Assembly (NCBI GenBank): GCA_947165745.1
Contig: CAMVBO010000036.1
Span: forward strand, 1 to 9,496
From: an uncultured Clostridia bacterium
GTDB taxonomy: Bacteria; Bacillota_A; Clostridia; Christensenellales; Aristaeellaceae
Reading direction: 5' to 3'
DNA: 9,496 nucleotides
Shown: positions 1 to 5,665 of the stretch, in pieces
Position numbering within the stretch: the first letter of the stretch is position 1
How the letters are laid out: each line of letters starts with the position of its first letter
Notes under the pieces: generated by a model
What the model saw: the letters and a program-made list of their open reading frames with translations, nothing else
The model's database searches: none
What the model was told of the DNA's origin: nothing
Program-made: the position numbers and the translations under genes

Positions 1-737
1 CCGACGAGATCTACGCCACCTTCGGCGTCAGCTACCGGGCCGAGTTCTCCACCCGCCCGGAGGACTTCATGGGCGACATTGAGGTGTGGAACAAGGCGGA
101 GGCATCCCTCAAGCGCATCCTGGACAAGAAGTACGGCGAGGGCGGCTATGAGATCAACGAGGGCGACGGCGCGTTCTACGGCCCGAAGATCGATTTGCAG
201 ATCAAGGACGCCCTGGGCCGCGAGTGGCAGTGCGGCACCATCCAGCTGGACTTCCAGCTGCCCCACAACTTCGGCCTGACCTACGTGGACCAGGACGGCA
301 GCCTGAAGCAGCCCGTGGTGCTGCACCGCGCGCTGTACGGGTCTCTCGAGCGCTTCATCGGCATCATCATCGAAAACTTCAAGGGCGCGTTCCCCTTCTG
401 GCTGAACCCCTATCAGGTGGCCGTGGTGCCCATCCGCACGGAGCACAACGAGTACGCCCGCAAGGTGGCCGAGCGCCTGGAGGACGAGGGCATCCGCGTG
501 GAGGCCGACTACGCCGACGTGAACATGAACACCAAGATCAAGTTCTTCAAGACCATGAAGGACCCCTATATCGTGGTGGTCGGCGACAAGGAAGCCGCCG
601 AGGGCACGGTATCCATCACCGTGCGCGGCCAGAAGCAGCAGCTGCACGACGTGCCGCTTGAGACCCTGGTGAAGATGTGCAACACCATGAACGAGACCCG
701 CTGCCTCGACCTGATCGGCGAGGTGCCGGCGGAATAA
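1..737 (+). CDS. thrS: Threonine--tRNA ligase, C-terminal part (5' end outside window)
   Basis: This is a class II aminoacyl-tRNA synthetase that charges tRNA(Thr) in the cytoplasm. Only the last 244 codons are present (frame begins at base 3); full-length enzymes are about 640 residues, so the TGS, editing and early catalytic parts lie upstream. Visible in order: the late catalytic core with the STRPE stretch and GREWQCGTIQLDFQLP, then class II motif 3 (HRALYGSLERFIG, about fragment residues 109-120). Its His matches the third zinc ligand, E. coli His511, which helps select threonine over valine. The anticodon-binding domain starts near WLNPYQVAVVPI (about residue 134) and runs to the end. 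The stop is TAA, followed 5 bases later by an intrinsic terminator, so this is the last gene of its transcript. Identification is firm; nothing is unusual in the visible part. Confidence 0.97.
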   Translation, partial: DEIYATFGVSYRAEFSTRPEDFMGDIEVWNKAEASLKRILDKKYGEGGYEINEGDGAFYGPKIDLQIKDALGREWQCGTIQLDFQLPHNFGLTYVDQDGSLKQPVVLHRALYGSLERFIGIIIENFKGAFPFWLNPYQVAVVPIRTEHNEYARKVAERLEDEGIRVEADYADVNMNTKIKFFKTMKDPYIVVVGDKEAAEGTVSITVRGQKQQLHDVPLETLVKMCNTMNETRCLDLIGEVPAE

Positions 738-742
738 CCTGC

Positions 743-776
743 GGCGAGAGCGTCCGACGGCGCTCTCGCCCCTTTT
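743..776 (+). terminator. Intrinsic terminator of thrS
   Basis: A perfect 10-bp stem, GGCGAGAGCG (743-752) with CGCTCTCGCC (761-770), has an 8-base loop and is followed by CCTTTT. The T-run is short, but the stem is very GC-rich and sits 5 bases after the thrS stop codon. Confidence 0.85.
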
Positions 777-799
777 CCATTGAGGGAGCGAGACGATTG

Positions 800-820
800 C
801 TCCGCGTCAAAGACGCGGAG
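800..820. repeat. Perfect hairpin in the leader of the GH27 gene
   Basis: CTCCGCGTC (800-808) and GACGCGGAG (812-820) form a perfect 9-bp inverted repeat around AAA. No T-run follows (ATTCGATTCAATCG comes next), so it is not a standard terminator. It lies 33 bases before the GH27 start codon, between the thrS terminator and the GH27 ribosome binding site. It could be an operator or an mRNA structure; the sequence does not decide. I found no convincing -35/-10 pair in 777-840. Confidence 0.5.
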
Positions 821-853
821 ATTCGATTCAATCGACAGACAAGGAGTGCGTCC

Positions 854-2110
854 ATGATCGCTAAATATCCCCCCATGGGCTGGAACAGCTGGGACTGCTA
901 CGGCGCGGCGGTGACGGAAGCGCAGGTGCGCGCCAACGCGGAATACATGGCAGAGCATTTGAAGGCATACGGCTGGGAATACGTGGTGGTGGACATCCAG
1001 TGGTACCAGCCCACCGCCGTCTCCCACGAATACGAGCCCTTCTCCGACGAGCCGATGGACGGTTACGGCCGCCTGCTGCCGGCGGAAAACCGCTTTCCCA
1101 GCGCGAAAGGCGGCGCGGGCTTTGGGCCCCTCGCGGACTATGTGCACAGCCTGGGCCTGAAATTCGGCATCCACATCATGCGGGGCCTGCCGCGGATGGC
1201 GGCCCACCGGCGTCTGCCCATACTGAACAGCGATTACCGCTGCGACCAGGCGGCCAACCCCAACTCCGTCTGCGCCTGGAACCCGGACATGTACGGCCTC
1301 AAGTGCGACCATCCCGGCGCGAAGGCCTACTACGACAGCATTTTCGCCCTCTATGCCGAATGGGGCGTTGACTATGTCAAGTGCGACGACATCGCCCGGG
1401 AATATCCCCACTGCCAGCGGGAGATCGAGCTGATCAGCGAGGCCTGCCGCGCCTGCGGGCGGGACATGGTGCTGAGCCTCTCCCCCGGCCCCGCGCCGCT
1501 GGACAGGGCCGAGCACCTGAAAAAACACGCCAACATGTGGCGCGTCACCGACGACTTCTGGGACGACTGGCGGCTGCTCAAGGGCATGTTCGAGCGGGCG
1601 GAGAAGTGGTGCGTCCACGCCGCGCCGGGGCACTGGCCGGACGCCGACATGCTGCCCGTGGGCGCGCTGCGCCAGTGCTACGACAGCCACCCCGACGGCC
1701 AGTGGACGCGGTTCACCCAGGCGGAGCAGCGCACGATGATGACGCTGTGGTGCATGATGCGCAGCCCCCTGATGGTCGGTGGGGACCTGCCGAAGAACGA
1801 CGTTTTTACGCTGAACCTGCTCACCAACGCCGATGTGCTCGCCATCGAAAAAGACAGCTGGTGCGCCCATCCGCTGTACACCACGGCGGAGGAATCCGCC
1901 TGGATCGCCCCGCGCAAGGACGGCAAGGGCTGCTACGTGGCCGCCTTCAACTTGTCGGACAGGGCGCGGAAGATCAGCGTGAACCCCGCCCTCGTCGAAC
2001 GCCGCTGCGCCCGCGCCGCCGAACTGTGGACCGGCAAGCCTGCCCGCGGCGGGCAGCTCTCCGCAAAGCTCGCCGCCCACGACACCGCCGTGTGGCGGGT
2101 GGAGTATTGA
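854..2110 (+). CDS. Family GH27 glycoside hydrolase, alpha-galactosidase type
   Basis: A 418-residue retaining glycosidase of clan GH-D. The opening PPMGWNSWDCYG (residues 6-17) is the family signature at the start of the (beta/alpha)8 barrel. WGVDYVKCDD (170-179) carries the likely nucleophile Asp178. WRVTDDFWDDW (229-239) aligns with human alpha-galactosidase A RNFADIDDSW, placing the acid/base at Asp234. A small C-terminal beta domain follows from about residue 335 and ends in HDTAVWRVEY. There is no signal peptide or membrane segment, so it probably acts in the cytoplasm on imported galactosides. The ATG at 854 is chosen because AAGGAG (841-846) lies 7 bases before it and the family homology begins at once; the frame is open further upstream but crosses the thrS terminator. 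It appears to be a single-gene unit with no sugar transporter visible. Family members also include beta-L-arabinopyranosidases and isomalto-dextranases, so the exact substrate is uncertain. Confidence 0.88.
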   Translation: MIAKYPPMGWNSWDCYGAAVTEAQVRANAEYMAEHLKAYGWEYVVVDIQWYQPTAVSHEYEPFSDEPMDGYGRLLPAENRFPSAKGGAGFGPLADYVHSLGLKFGIHIMRGLPRMAAHRRLPILNSDYRCDQAANPNSVCAWNPDMYGLKCDHPGAKAYYDSIFALYAEWGVDYVKCDDIAREYPHCQREIELISEACRACGRDMVLSLSPGPAPLDRAEHLKKHANMWRVTDDFWDDWRLLKGMFERAEKWCVHAAPGHWPDADMLPVGALRQCYDSHPDGQWTRFTQAEQRTMMTLWCMMRSPLMVGGDLPKNDVFTLNLLTNADVLAIEKDSWCAHPLYTTAEESAWIAPRKDGKGCYVAAFNLSDRARKISVNPALVERRCARAAELWTGKPARGGQLSAKLAAHDTAVWRVEY

Positions 2111-2124
2111 TCGGAACAGAAGGA

Positions 2125-2242
2125 CCGGATTGCCACGTCGGGCTTACGCCCTTCTCGCAATGACGCAGAGCGCCTATCAGACGCTGTACGCTGCTGTTGC
2201 GCAGTTTGTCATTGCGAGGAGCGAAGCGACGTGGCTATCCGG
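2125..2242. repeat. MITE-like inverted-repeat element between convergent genes
   Basis: The left arm (2125-2164) begins CCGGATTGCCACGTCG. The right arm (2208-2242) ends CGACGTGGCTATCCGG, whose reverse complement differs from the left by one base. The inner ends also match: GCAATGAC on the left against GTCATTGCGAG on the right. The 43-base centre (2165-2207) has no reading frame of note. The arm sequence, with GTCATTGCGAGGAGCGAAGC, is of a type I recognise as dispersed in many bacterial genomes. The element lies 14 bases after the GH27 stop and 6 bases after the msrC stop (minus strand). It probably folds on transcription from either side and might end both transcripts, since no ordinary terminator is seen for either gene. 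No clear target-site duplication is visible. Confidence 0.75.
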
Positions 2243-2248
2243 TTTTCT

Positions 2249-2701
2249 TCAATCGAATTCGATATTATCCTCCATCACCCGCGCAAACGCCTCCAGCCCC
2301 CGCTGGTCTGCCTCGCTGAACCGATCCGGCACCGGGCTGTCGATATCCAGCACGGCCACGACCCTGCCATCCCGGTGAATGGGGACGACGATCTCCGAAT
2401 TGCTCGCGCTGTCGCAGGCGATGTGGCCGGGAAAGGCGTGCACGTCCGGCACGCGCTGGGTCTCGTCCCGCGCCACCGCCGTGCCGCAAACGCCCTTGCT
2501 CACCGGGATGCGCACGCAGGCCACCTTGCCCTGGAACGGCCCCAGCACCAGCTCGTCTCCACGGATCAGGTAAAACCCCGCCCAGTTCAAATCATTCATG
2601 GAATGGTACAACAGCGCGGCGGCGTTGGCCATCAGCGGCACATACCACCGCTTCTCCTCCGCCAGCCCCTTCAGTTGCGCGCAAAGCAGCTCGTAATTCA
2701 T
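2249..2701 (-). CDS. msrC: Free methionine-(R)-sulfoxide reductase, GAF domain (fRMsr/YtsP family)
   Basis: A 150-residue single-domain GAF protein that reduces free methionine-R-sulfoxide with thioredoxin as electron donor, an oxidative-damage repair role in the cytoplasm. Diagnostic stretches are NWAGFYL (39-45), LVLGPFQGKVACVRIP (51-66), GVCGTA (70-75), VPDVHAFPGHIACDSASNSEIVVP (84-107) and VLDIDSP (117-123). The three conserved cysteines are Cys62, Cys72 and Cys96; their 10- and 24-residue spacing equals that of E. coli Cys84/Cys94/Cys118, so the catalytic set is intact. The frame extends 20 codons further upstream, but that extension overlaps the gene's own promoter (-35 at 2756-2761, -10 at 2733-2738). 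The start is therefore the ATG at 2701 (MNYELL), with a leader of about 25 bases and only a modest G-rich ribosome binding site. It is divergent from ylxM-ffh and convergent with GH27. Confidence 0.93.
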   Translation of the reverse strand: MNYELLCAQLKGLAEEKRWYVPLMANAAALLYHSMNDLNWAGFYLIRGDELVLGPFQGKVACVRIPVSKGVCGTAVARDETQRVPDVHAFPGHIACDSASNSEIVVPIHRDGRVVAVLDIDSPVPDRFSEADQRGLEAFARVMEDNIEFD

Positions 2702-2732
2702 AACCCTACCCACCCTTCCGGTTTCTGACCCC

Positions 2733-2761
2733 ATCATATAGAAGGATCGCCCCTTTGTCAA
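2733..2761 (-). promoter_or_regulatory. Sigma-A promoter of msrC
   Basis: On the minus strand, TTGACA (2761-2756, perfect -35), a 17-base spacer and TATGAT (2738-2733, five of six -10 bases). Transcription would begin near 2726, just upstream of the ATG at 2701. This fixes the start choice for the gene. Confidence 0.85.
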
Positions 2762-2772
2762 ATGAAAAATCT

Positions 2773-2786
2773 GCGTGAATTCACGC
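2773..2786. promoter_or_regulatory. Candidate operator: 14-bp perfect palindrome between divergent promoters
   Basis: GCGTGAATTCACGC is fully self-complementary with no spacer. It lies 11 bases upstream of the msrC -35 and 19 bases upstream of the ylxM -35, a classic position for a dimeric regulator acting on one or both promoters. The binding protein is unknown. Confidence 0.5.
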
Positions 2787-2805
2787 CTTCGTCAATCAAA
2801 AATGC

Positions 2806-2834
2806 TTGACATCACCGTCAAAACCTCCTATAAT
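2806..2834 (+). promoter_or_regulatory. Consensus sigma-A promoter of ylxM-ffh
   Basis: TTGACA (2806-2811), a 17-base spacer and TATAAT (2829-2834): a perfect match to the sigma-70/sigma-A consensus in both boxes and spacing, predicting strong transcription from about 2841. The leader begins with an inverted-repeat partner of the -35 region (TGTCAAGCA, 2843-2851, against TGCTTGACA, 2803-2811). Confidence 0.93.
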
Positions 2835-2876
2835 ATACAGGCTGTCAAGCAAAATGGCTTGCTTCGGAGGCGCGGT

Positions 2877-3233
2877 ATGGCGGACATGGAGGAACGGGTA
2901 GAGCTGAATTACCTGCTGGACTTCTATGGCCCGCTGCTGACGGCACACCGGCAGGAGGTCATGCGGCTGTACTGCGAGGAGGACCTCTCCCAGCAGGAGA
3001 TCGCGGACCAGCTGGCCATCACCCGCCAGGGCGTGTTCGACACGCTGGCGAAGGCGCGGAAGCAGCTGACGGCCTATGAGGACAAGCTGGGGCTGGTGAA
3101 GCGCCACCGGGCGCAGACCGAAGCCGCGGAGCAGTGCCTCGAGGCGCTTTCGCGGGTGCACCCCTCGCCCGGGGACGCCCCGGCCATCGAGGCGGCGCGG
3201 CGGGCGCTGGAGAACATCATCCCCAAGGATTGA
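2877..3233 (+). CDS. ylxM: YlxM family helix-turn-helix protein (SRP-associated, UPF0122)
   Basis: A 118-residue cytoplasmic protein of the YlxM/UPF0122 family (usual length about 105-120). In streptococci the protein is reported to bind SRP components and modulate SRP function. The core LNYLLDFYGPLLTAHRQEVMRLYCEEDLSQQEIADQL and following residues resemble sigma factor region 4. The helix-turn-helix spans about residues 37-63 (LSQQEIADQLAITRQGVFDTLAKAR). The charged C-terminal tail (66-118) is less conserved. The start at ATG 2877 has GGAGG at 2866-2870, 6 bases away. The frame continues upstream, but that stretch contains the perfect promoter and cannot be translated from the mapped start site. 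The gene is followed 24 bases later by ffh, its normal partner. Confidence 0.93.
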   Translation: MADMEERVELNYLLDFYGPLLTAHRQEVMRLYCEEDLSQQEIADQLAITRQGVFDTLAKARKQLTAYEDKLGLVKRHRAQTEAAEQCLEALSRVHPSPGDAPAIEAARRALENIIPKD

Positions 3234-3257
3234 CAGACGACATCTGGAGGATAATCC

Positions 3258-4607
3258 ATGGCATTCGAGGGATTGACCGACAAGCTGCAAGGCGCGTTCA
3301 AAAAGCTGAACAGCAAGGGCAAGCTGAACGAGGCCGACGTCAAGGCCGCGATGCGCGAAGTGCGCATGGCGCTGCTGGAGGCCGACGTGAACTACCTGGT
3401 GGTAAAGGATTTCGTCAAGAAGGTCACGGAGCGGGCCGTCGGCGCGGACATCATGCAGAGCCTCACGCCCGGCCAGCAGGTCATCAAGATCGTCAACGAG
3501 GAATTGACGGATCTGATGGGCGGCACCAACGCCAAGCTGACCTACTCCCCCCAGGCGCCCACGATCTACATGATGGCCGGCCTGCAGGGCGCGGGCAAGA
3601 CCACCATGTGCGCCAAGCTGGGCAACATGCTCAAAAAGGACAACAAAAAACCCCTGCTGGTGGCCTGCGACGTGTATCGTCCCGCCGCCATCAAGCAGCT
3701 GCAGGTCGTCGGCGAGCAGGTGGGCGTGGAGGTGTTCGAGCGCGGCCAGGGCAATCCCGTTGAAATCGCCAAGGAAGCCGTGGAGTACGCCCGGTACTAC
3801 GGCCGCGACCCGGTGATCATCGATACCGCCGGCCGGCTGCACATCGATGAAAACCTGATGCAGGAGCTGCGCGACGTGCGCGCGGCGGTCAAGCCCAAGG
3901 AGATCCTGCTGGTGGTGGACGCCATGACCGGCCAGGACGCCGTGAACGTGGCCAAGACCTTCAACGAACAGCTGGGCGTGGACGGCGTGATCCTCACCAA
4001 GCTGGACGGCGACACCCGCGGCGGCGCGGCCATCAGCGTGCGCGCGGTGACGGGCAAGCCCATCAAGTTCTCCGGCATCGGCGAAAAGCTGACGGACATC
4101 GAGCCCTTCCACCCGGACCGCATGGCTTCCCGCATCCTGGGCATGGGCGACGTGCTGACGCTGATCGACAAGGCCCAGGAAAACTTCGACGAGAAGCAGG
4201 CCCTGGACCTGACCCGCAAGATGCGCACCAATTCCTTCACCCTGGAGGATTATCTGGAGCAGCTGAAGCAGATGAACAAGATGGGGTCGATCACGGATCT
4301 GCTCAAGATGATCCCCGGCCTCGGCAGCAAGATCAAGGATGTGGACATCGACGAAGAGCAGGTGTCCAAAGCCCAGAAGAAGAACGAGGCCATCATCCTG
4401 TCCATGACGCGCATGGAGCGACGCAACCCCGACATCCTGAACGGCTCCCGCAAGCGGCGCGTGGCCGCCGGCAGCGGCACCACCGTACAGGACGTGAACC
4501 TGCTGCTGAAGCAGTTTGAACAGGCCCGCACCATGATGAAGAGCATGATGGGCGGCGGCAAGCGCGGCAGGATGCGCCTCCCGTTCGGGAAGATGCCGAA
4601 GTTCTGA
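3258..4607 (+). CDS. ffh: Signal recognition particle GTPase Ffh (SRP54)
   Basis: A 449-residue protein, the normal length for Ffh. With the 4.5S/6S RNA it binds signal sequences on nascent chains and delivers ribosomes to FtsY at the membrane. The N domain is residues 1-95. The GTPase domain shows the P-loop GLQGAGKTT (108-116), DVYRPAA (138-144), DTAGR (189-193) and TKLDGDTRGG (247-256). The methionine-rich M domain (about 300-449) holds the RNA-binding stretch SMTRMERRNPDILNGSRKRR, the GSGTTVQDVN segment and the terminal MMKSMMGGGKRGRMRLPFGKMPKF. The start ATG at 3258 has GGAGG at 3246-3250, 7 bases away. It is co-transcribed with ylxM. Its stop codon lies inside a perfect hairpin, and G-rich heptamer repeats begin 19 bases after the stop. 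No T-run terminator is seen, so read-through into rpsP is possible. Confidence 0.98.
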   Translation: MAFEGLTDKLQGAFKKLNSKGKLNEADVKAAMREVRMALLEADVNYLVVKDFVKKVTERAVGADIMQSLTPGQQVIKIVNEELTDLMGGTNAKLTYSPQAPTIYMMAGLQGAGKTTMCAKLGNMLKKDNKKPLLVACDVYRPAAIKQLQVVGEQVGVEVFERGQGNPVEIAKEAVEYARYYGRDPVIIDTAGRLHIDENLMQELRDVRAAVKPKEILLVVDAMTGQDAVNVAKTFNEQLGVDGVILTKLDGDTRGGAAISVRAVTGKPIKFSGIGEKLTDIEPFHPDRMASRILGMGDVLTLIDKAQENFDEKQALDLTRKMRTNSFTLEDYLEQLKQMNKMGSITDLLKMIPGLGSKIKDVDIDEEQVSKAQKKNEAIILSMTRMERRNPDILNGSRKRRVAAGSGTTVQDVNLLLKQFEQARTMMKSMMGGGKRGRMRLPFGKMPKF

Positions 4608-4626
4608 TTTGCGGGGCAAATCAGAA
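4602..4626. other. Perfect hairpin spanning the ffh stop codon
   Basis: TTCTGATTTGC (4602-4612) and GCAAATCAGAA (4616-4626) form an 11-bp perfect stem around GGG. The ffh TGA (4605-4607) is inside the left arm. No T-run follows on either strand, so it is not a standard intrinsic terminator. It could protect the 3' end of the ffh mRNA or mark the border of the repeat element that follows. Confidence 0.55.
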
Positions 4627-4657
4627 GAGGGATTAGGGAAGAGGGATTAGGGATTAG
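4627..4657 (+). repeat. G-rich heptamer repeats, left arm (potential G-quadruplex)
   Basis: A 14-base unit, GAGGGATTAGGGAA, is followed by GAGGGATTAGGGAT and TAG. The GGG tracts at 4629-4631, 4636-4638, 4643-4645 and 4650-4652 are each separated by four bases (ATTA, AAGA, ATTA). This fits the standard G3-N1-7 quadruplex pattern on the coding strand, that is, in any transcript running from ffh into rpsP. It is inverted relative to the right arm at 4738-4784. Confidence 0.8.
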
Positions 4658-4737
4658 ACAATGATTTACAGTCAACAATCCCCGTCTCCCTCACGGTTTG
4701 TTGAACCGTTGCTGTCGAATCGCGCGGCAGCCACTAT

Positions 4738-4784
4738 CCCTAATCCCTAGTCCCTAGTCCCTAATCCCTAGTCCCTACTCCCTC
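4738..4784 (-). repeat. C-rich heptamer array, right arm (inverted copy of the left arm)
   Basis: CCC tracts begin at 4738, 4745, 4752, 4759, 4766, 4773 and 4780: seven units with an exact 7-base period, built from CCCTAAT and CCCTAGT. On the minus strand this reads (GGGAYTA)n and is strongly quadruplex-compatible. It is complementary to the left arm, so the two could also pair into a long stem enclosing 4658-4737. That loop contains two smaller hairpins: ACGGTT/AACCGT (4693-4709) and GCTGTCG/CGGCAGC (4711-4731, one G-T pair). Confidence 0.85.
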
Positions 4785-4850
4785 AATAAATCCGGTACAC
4801 CACCGTATTTATACACCAACATTCGATAATCATTAAGGAGGACACTCACA

Positions 4851-5090
4851 ATGGTCAAGATTCGTCTGAAGAGAATGGGTATGAAGAAAAAGCCCTTCTA
4901 TCGCCTGGTTGTCACCGACAGCCGCAACCCCCGCGACGGCCGCTTCATCGAGGAGATCGGCTACTACAACCCCGTTTCCGAGCCCGTGGAGATGAAGATC
5001 AACGACGAGCGCGCCAAGTACTGGCTCGGCGTGGGCGCCCAGCCCACCGACACCGTCCGCGCGCTGCTTAAGAAGGGCGGAGTCCTGTAA
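4851..5090 (+). CDS. rpsP: 30S ribosomal protein bS16
   Basis: A 79-residue ribosomal protein of normal length that binds 16S rRNA during early 30S assembly. Recognised by [25 protein letters not shown] at the N-terminus, the [12 protein letters not shown] stretch (about residues 26-37) and the [22 protein letters not shown] region. The start ATG at 4851 has AAGGAGG at 4835-4841, 9 bases away. It is separated from ffh by 243 bases of repeat-rich DNA, which is unusual because the two genes are often close. I found no convincing promoter just upstream: GATAAT at 4825-4830 has no matching -35. It is therefore either read through from the ylxM promoter or driven by an unrecognised one. khpA follows after 2 bases. 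Confidence 0.97.
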   Translation: MVKIRLKRMGMKKKPFYRLVVTDSRNPRDGRFIEEIGYYNPVSEPVEMKINDERAKYWLGVGAQPTDTVRALLKKGGVL

Positions 5091-5092
5091 TC

Positions 5093-5320
5093 ATGGTTGA
5101 ATTGGTCAAGTATATCGCCCAGGCCCTGGTGGAAAAGCCGGAGGCCGTGGATGTGCGCGAGGTGGAGAACGAGGACAGCATCGTCATCGAGCTTCGCGTG
5201 GATCCCGATGACATGGGCAAGGTCATCGGCAAGCAGGGCCGCATCGCCAAGGCGATCCGCACGGTGGTCAAGGCCGCGTCGGTCAAGACCTCAAAGCCCG
5301 TGTTTGTGGAAATCATTTGA
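5093..5320 (+). CDS. khpA: KH-domain RNA-binding protein KhpA (YlqC)
   Basis: A 75-residue protein made almost entirely of one KH domain, the usual size for KhpA. In Gram-positive bacteria it partners with KhpB (Jag/EloR), binds many RNAs and affects cell elongation and division. The GXXG loop is intact in MGKVIGKQGRIAKAIRTVVKA (41-61, loop GKQG 46-49). The start at 5093 is only 2 bases after the rpsP stop, implying translational coupling; GGCGGAG within the rpsP end serves as ribosome binding site. A strong intrinsic terminator begins 11 bases after the stop, so the operon ends here. The genes rimM, trmD and rplS, which often follow, are not in this window. Confidence 0.95.
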   Translation: MVELVKYIAQALVEKPEAVDVREVENEDSIVIELRVDPDDMGKVIGKQGRIAKAIRTVVKAASVKTSKPVFVEII

Positions 5321-5331
5321 TTTCACTTCTC

Positions 5332-5362
5332 ACAGGGAGGGTATCTGCCCTCCCTGTTTTTT
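5332..5362 (+). terminator. Intrinsic terminator of the rpsP-khpA operon
   Basis: ACAGGGAGGG (5332-5341) pairs perfectly with CCCTCCCTGT (5348-5357) across the loop TATCTG, followed by a T-run (5357-5362). Strong and canonical. Confidence 0.95.
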
Positions 5363-5652
5363 ATGCCCCAATAATGATTTTTTATAATTCATCCTGTTTT
5401 GTCCATCGTTGACCTTTTGTCGCGATCCCGCCGTTTTGCCGGGTTTGCCATGTCGAACCCCCTCTGAATCCATCGGAATTCGATTTCTGCAAATTCCGCC
5501 GCCCGGATGGCCCCAGCCCCGAAATATGAAAGTTACCTCGTGTTAATTTGCATTTTTGGGAACGCAACTTGCAGTTTTTGATAACTAACCGCTTCTGTTA
5601 GTGGTATTTAACCGCTTTTTTTGACAAAAATGCATTTTAGGCAAACGGGATA
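5363..5652. other. Long intergenic region upstream of the ferredoxin promoter
   Basis: About 290 bases, clearly more AT-rich than the coding DNA from 5520 on. No convincing gene is present. A CGGAATT/AATTCCG hairpin with an 11-base loop lies at 5474-5498. A 20-codon minus-strand frame (5389-5451) has GGGGG before its ATG and a very basic product beginning MANPAKRRDRDKR; it is too short to call. The inverted repeat ACTAAC-N7-GTTAGT lies at 5584-5602. An orphan TTGACA at 5621-5626 has no -10 at the right distance. Confidence 0.5.
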
Positions 5653-5665
5653 TTGCATTTTGGGC
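5586..5665 (+). promoter_or_regulatory. Two 23-nt-spaced direct-repeat pairs upstream of the ferredoxin gene
   Basis: TAACCGCTT occurs at 5586-5594 and again at 5609-5617, 23 bases apart. TGCATTTTAGGC at 5631-5642 is repeated as TGCATTTTGGGC at 5654-5665, also 23 bases apart. A third copy of the second motif (TGCATTTTTGG) lies further up at 5549-5559, giving the consensus TGCATTTTNGG. The last copy overlaps the predicted -35 of the ferredoxin promoter, so a protein binding it would be expected to block or modulate transcription. The regulator is unknown. Confidence 0.5.

Noticed and set aside
566..2080. Long minus-strand open frame (504 codons) antisense to thrS end and GH27
   Set aside because: The product is low-complexity, rich in Val/Ala/Gly/His and without any domain; it is the mirror of a GC-rich coding frame. 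The plus-strand GH27 has full catalytic motifs and a good ribosome binding site.
2762..2876. N-terminal extensions of the msrC and ylxM reading frames
   Set aside because: Both frames stay open upstream but cross strong promoters; the family homology begins at the internal ATGs (2701 and 2877).
2796..4619. 607-codon minus-strand open frame antisense to ylxM and ffh
   Set aside because: It lies opposite highly conserved ffh, its composition is His/Leu/Gln-rich with no motif, and it would read through the ylxM promoter. Shadow frame of GC-rich DNA.
4741..4784. CRISPR array or telomere sequence
   Set aside because: The units are only 7 bases with no spacers, so not CRISPR. The resemblance to telomeric TTAGGG repeats is superficial: the period is 7 and the array is internal, between ffh and rpsP.
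5382..5567. 61-codon minus-strand frame in the intergenic region
   Set aside because: No domain, no clear ribosome binding site for its first codon, and composition unlike the coding genes around it.
5621..5626. TTGACA as the -35 of the ferredoxin gene
   Set aside because: No -10-like hexamer lies 16-18 bases downstream, and the real TATAAT is 49 bases away; the promoter at 5653-5681 fits better.
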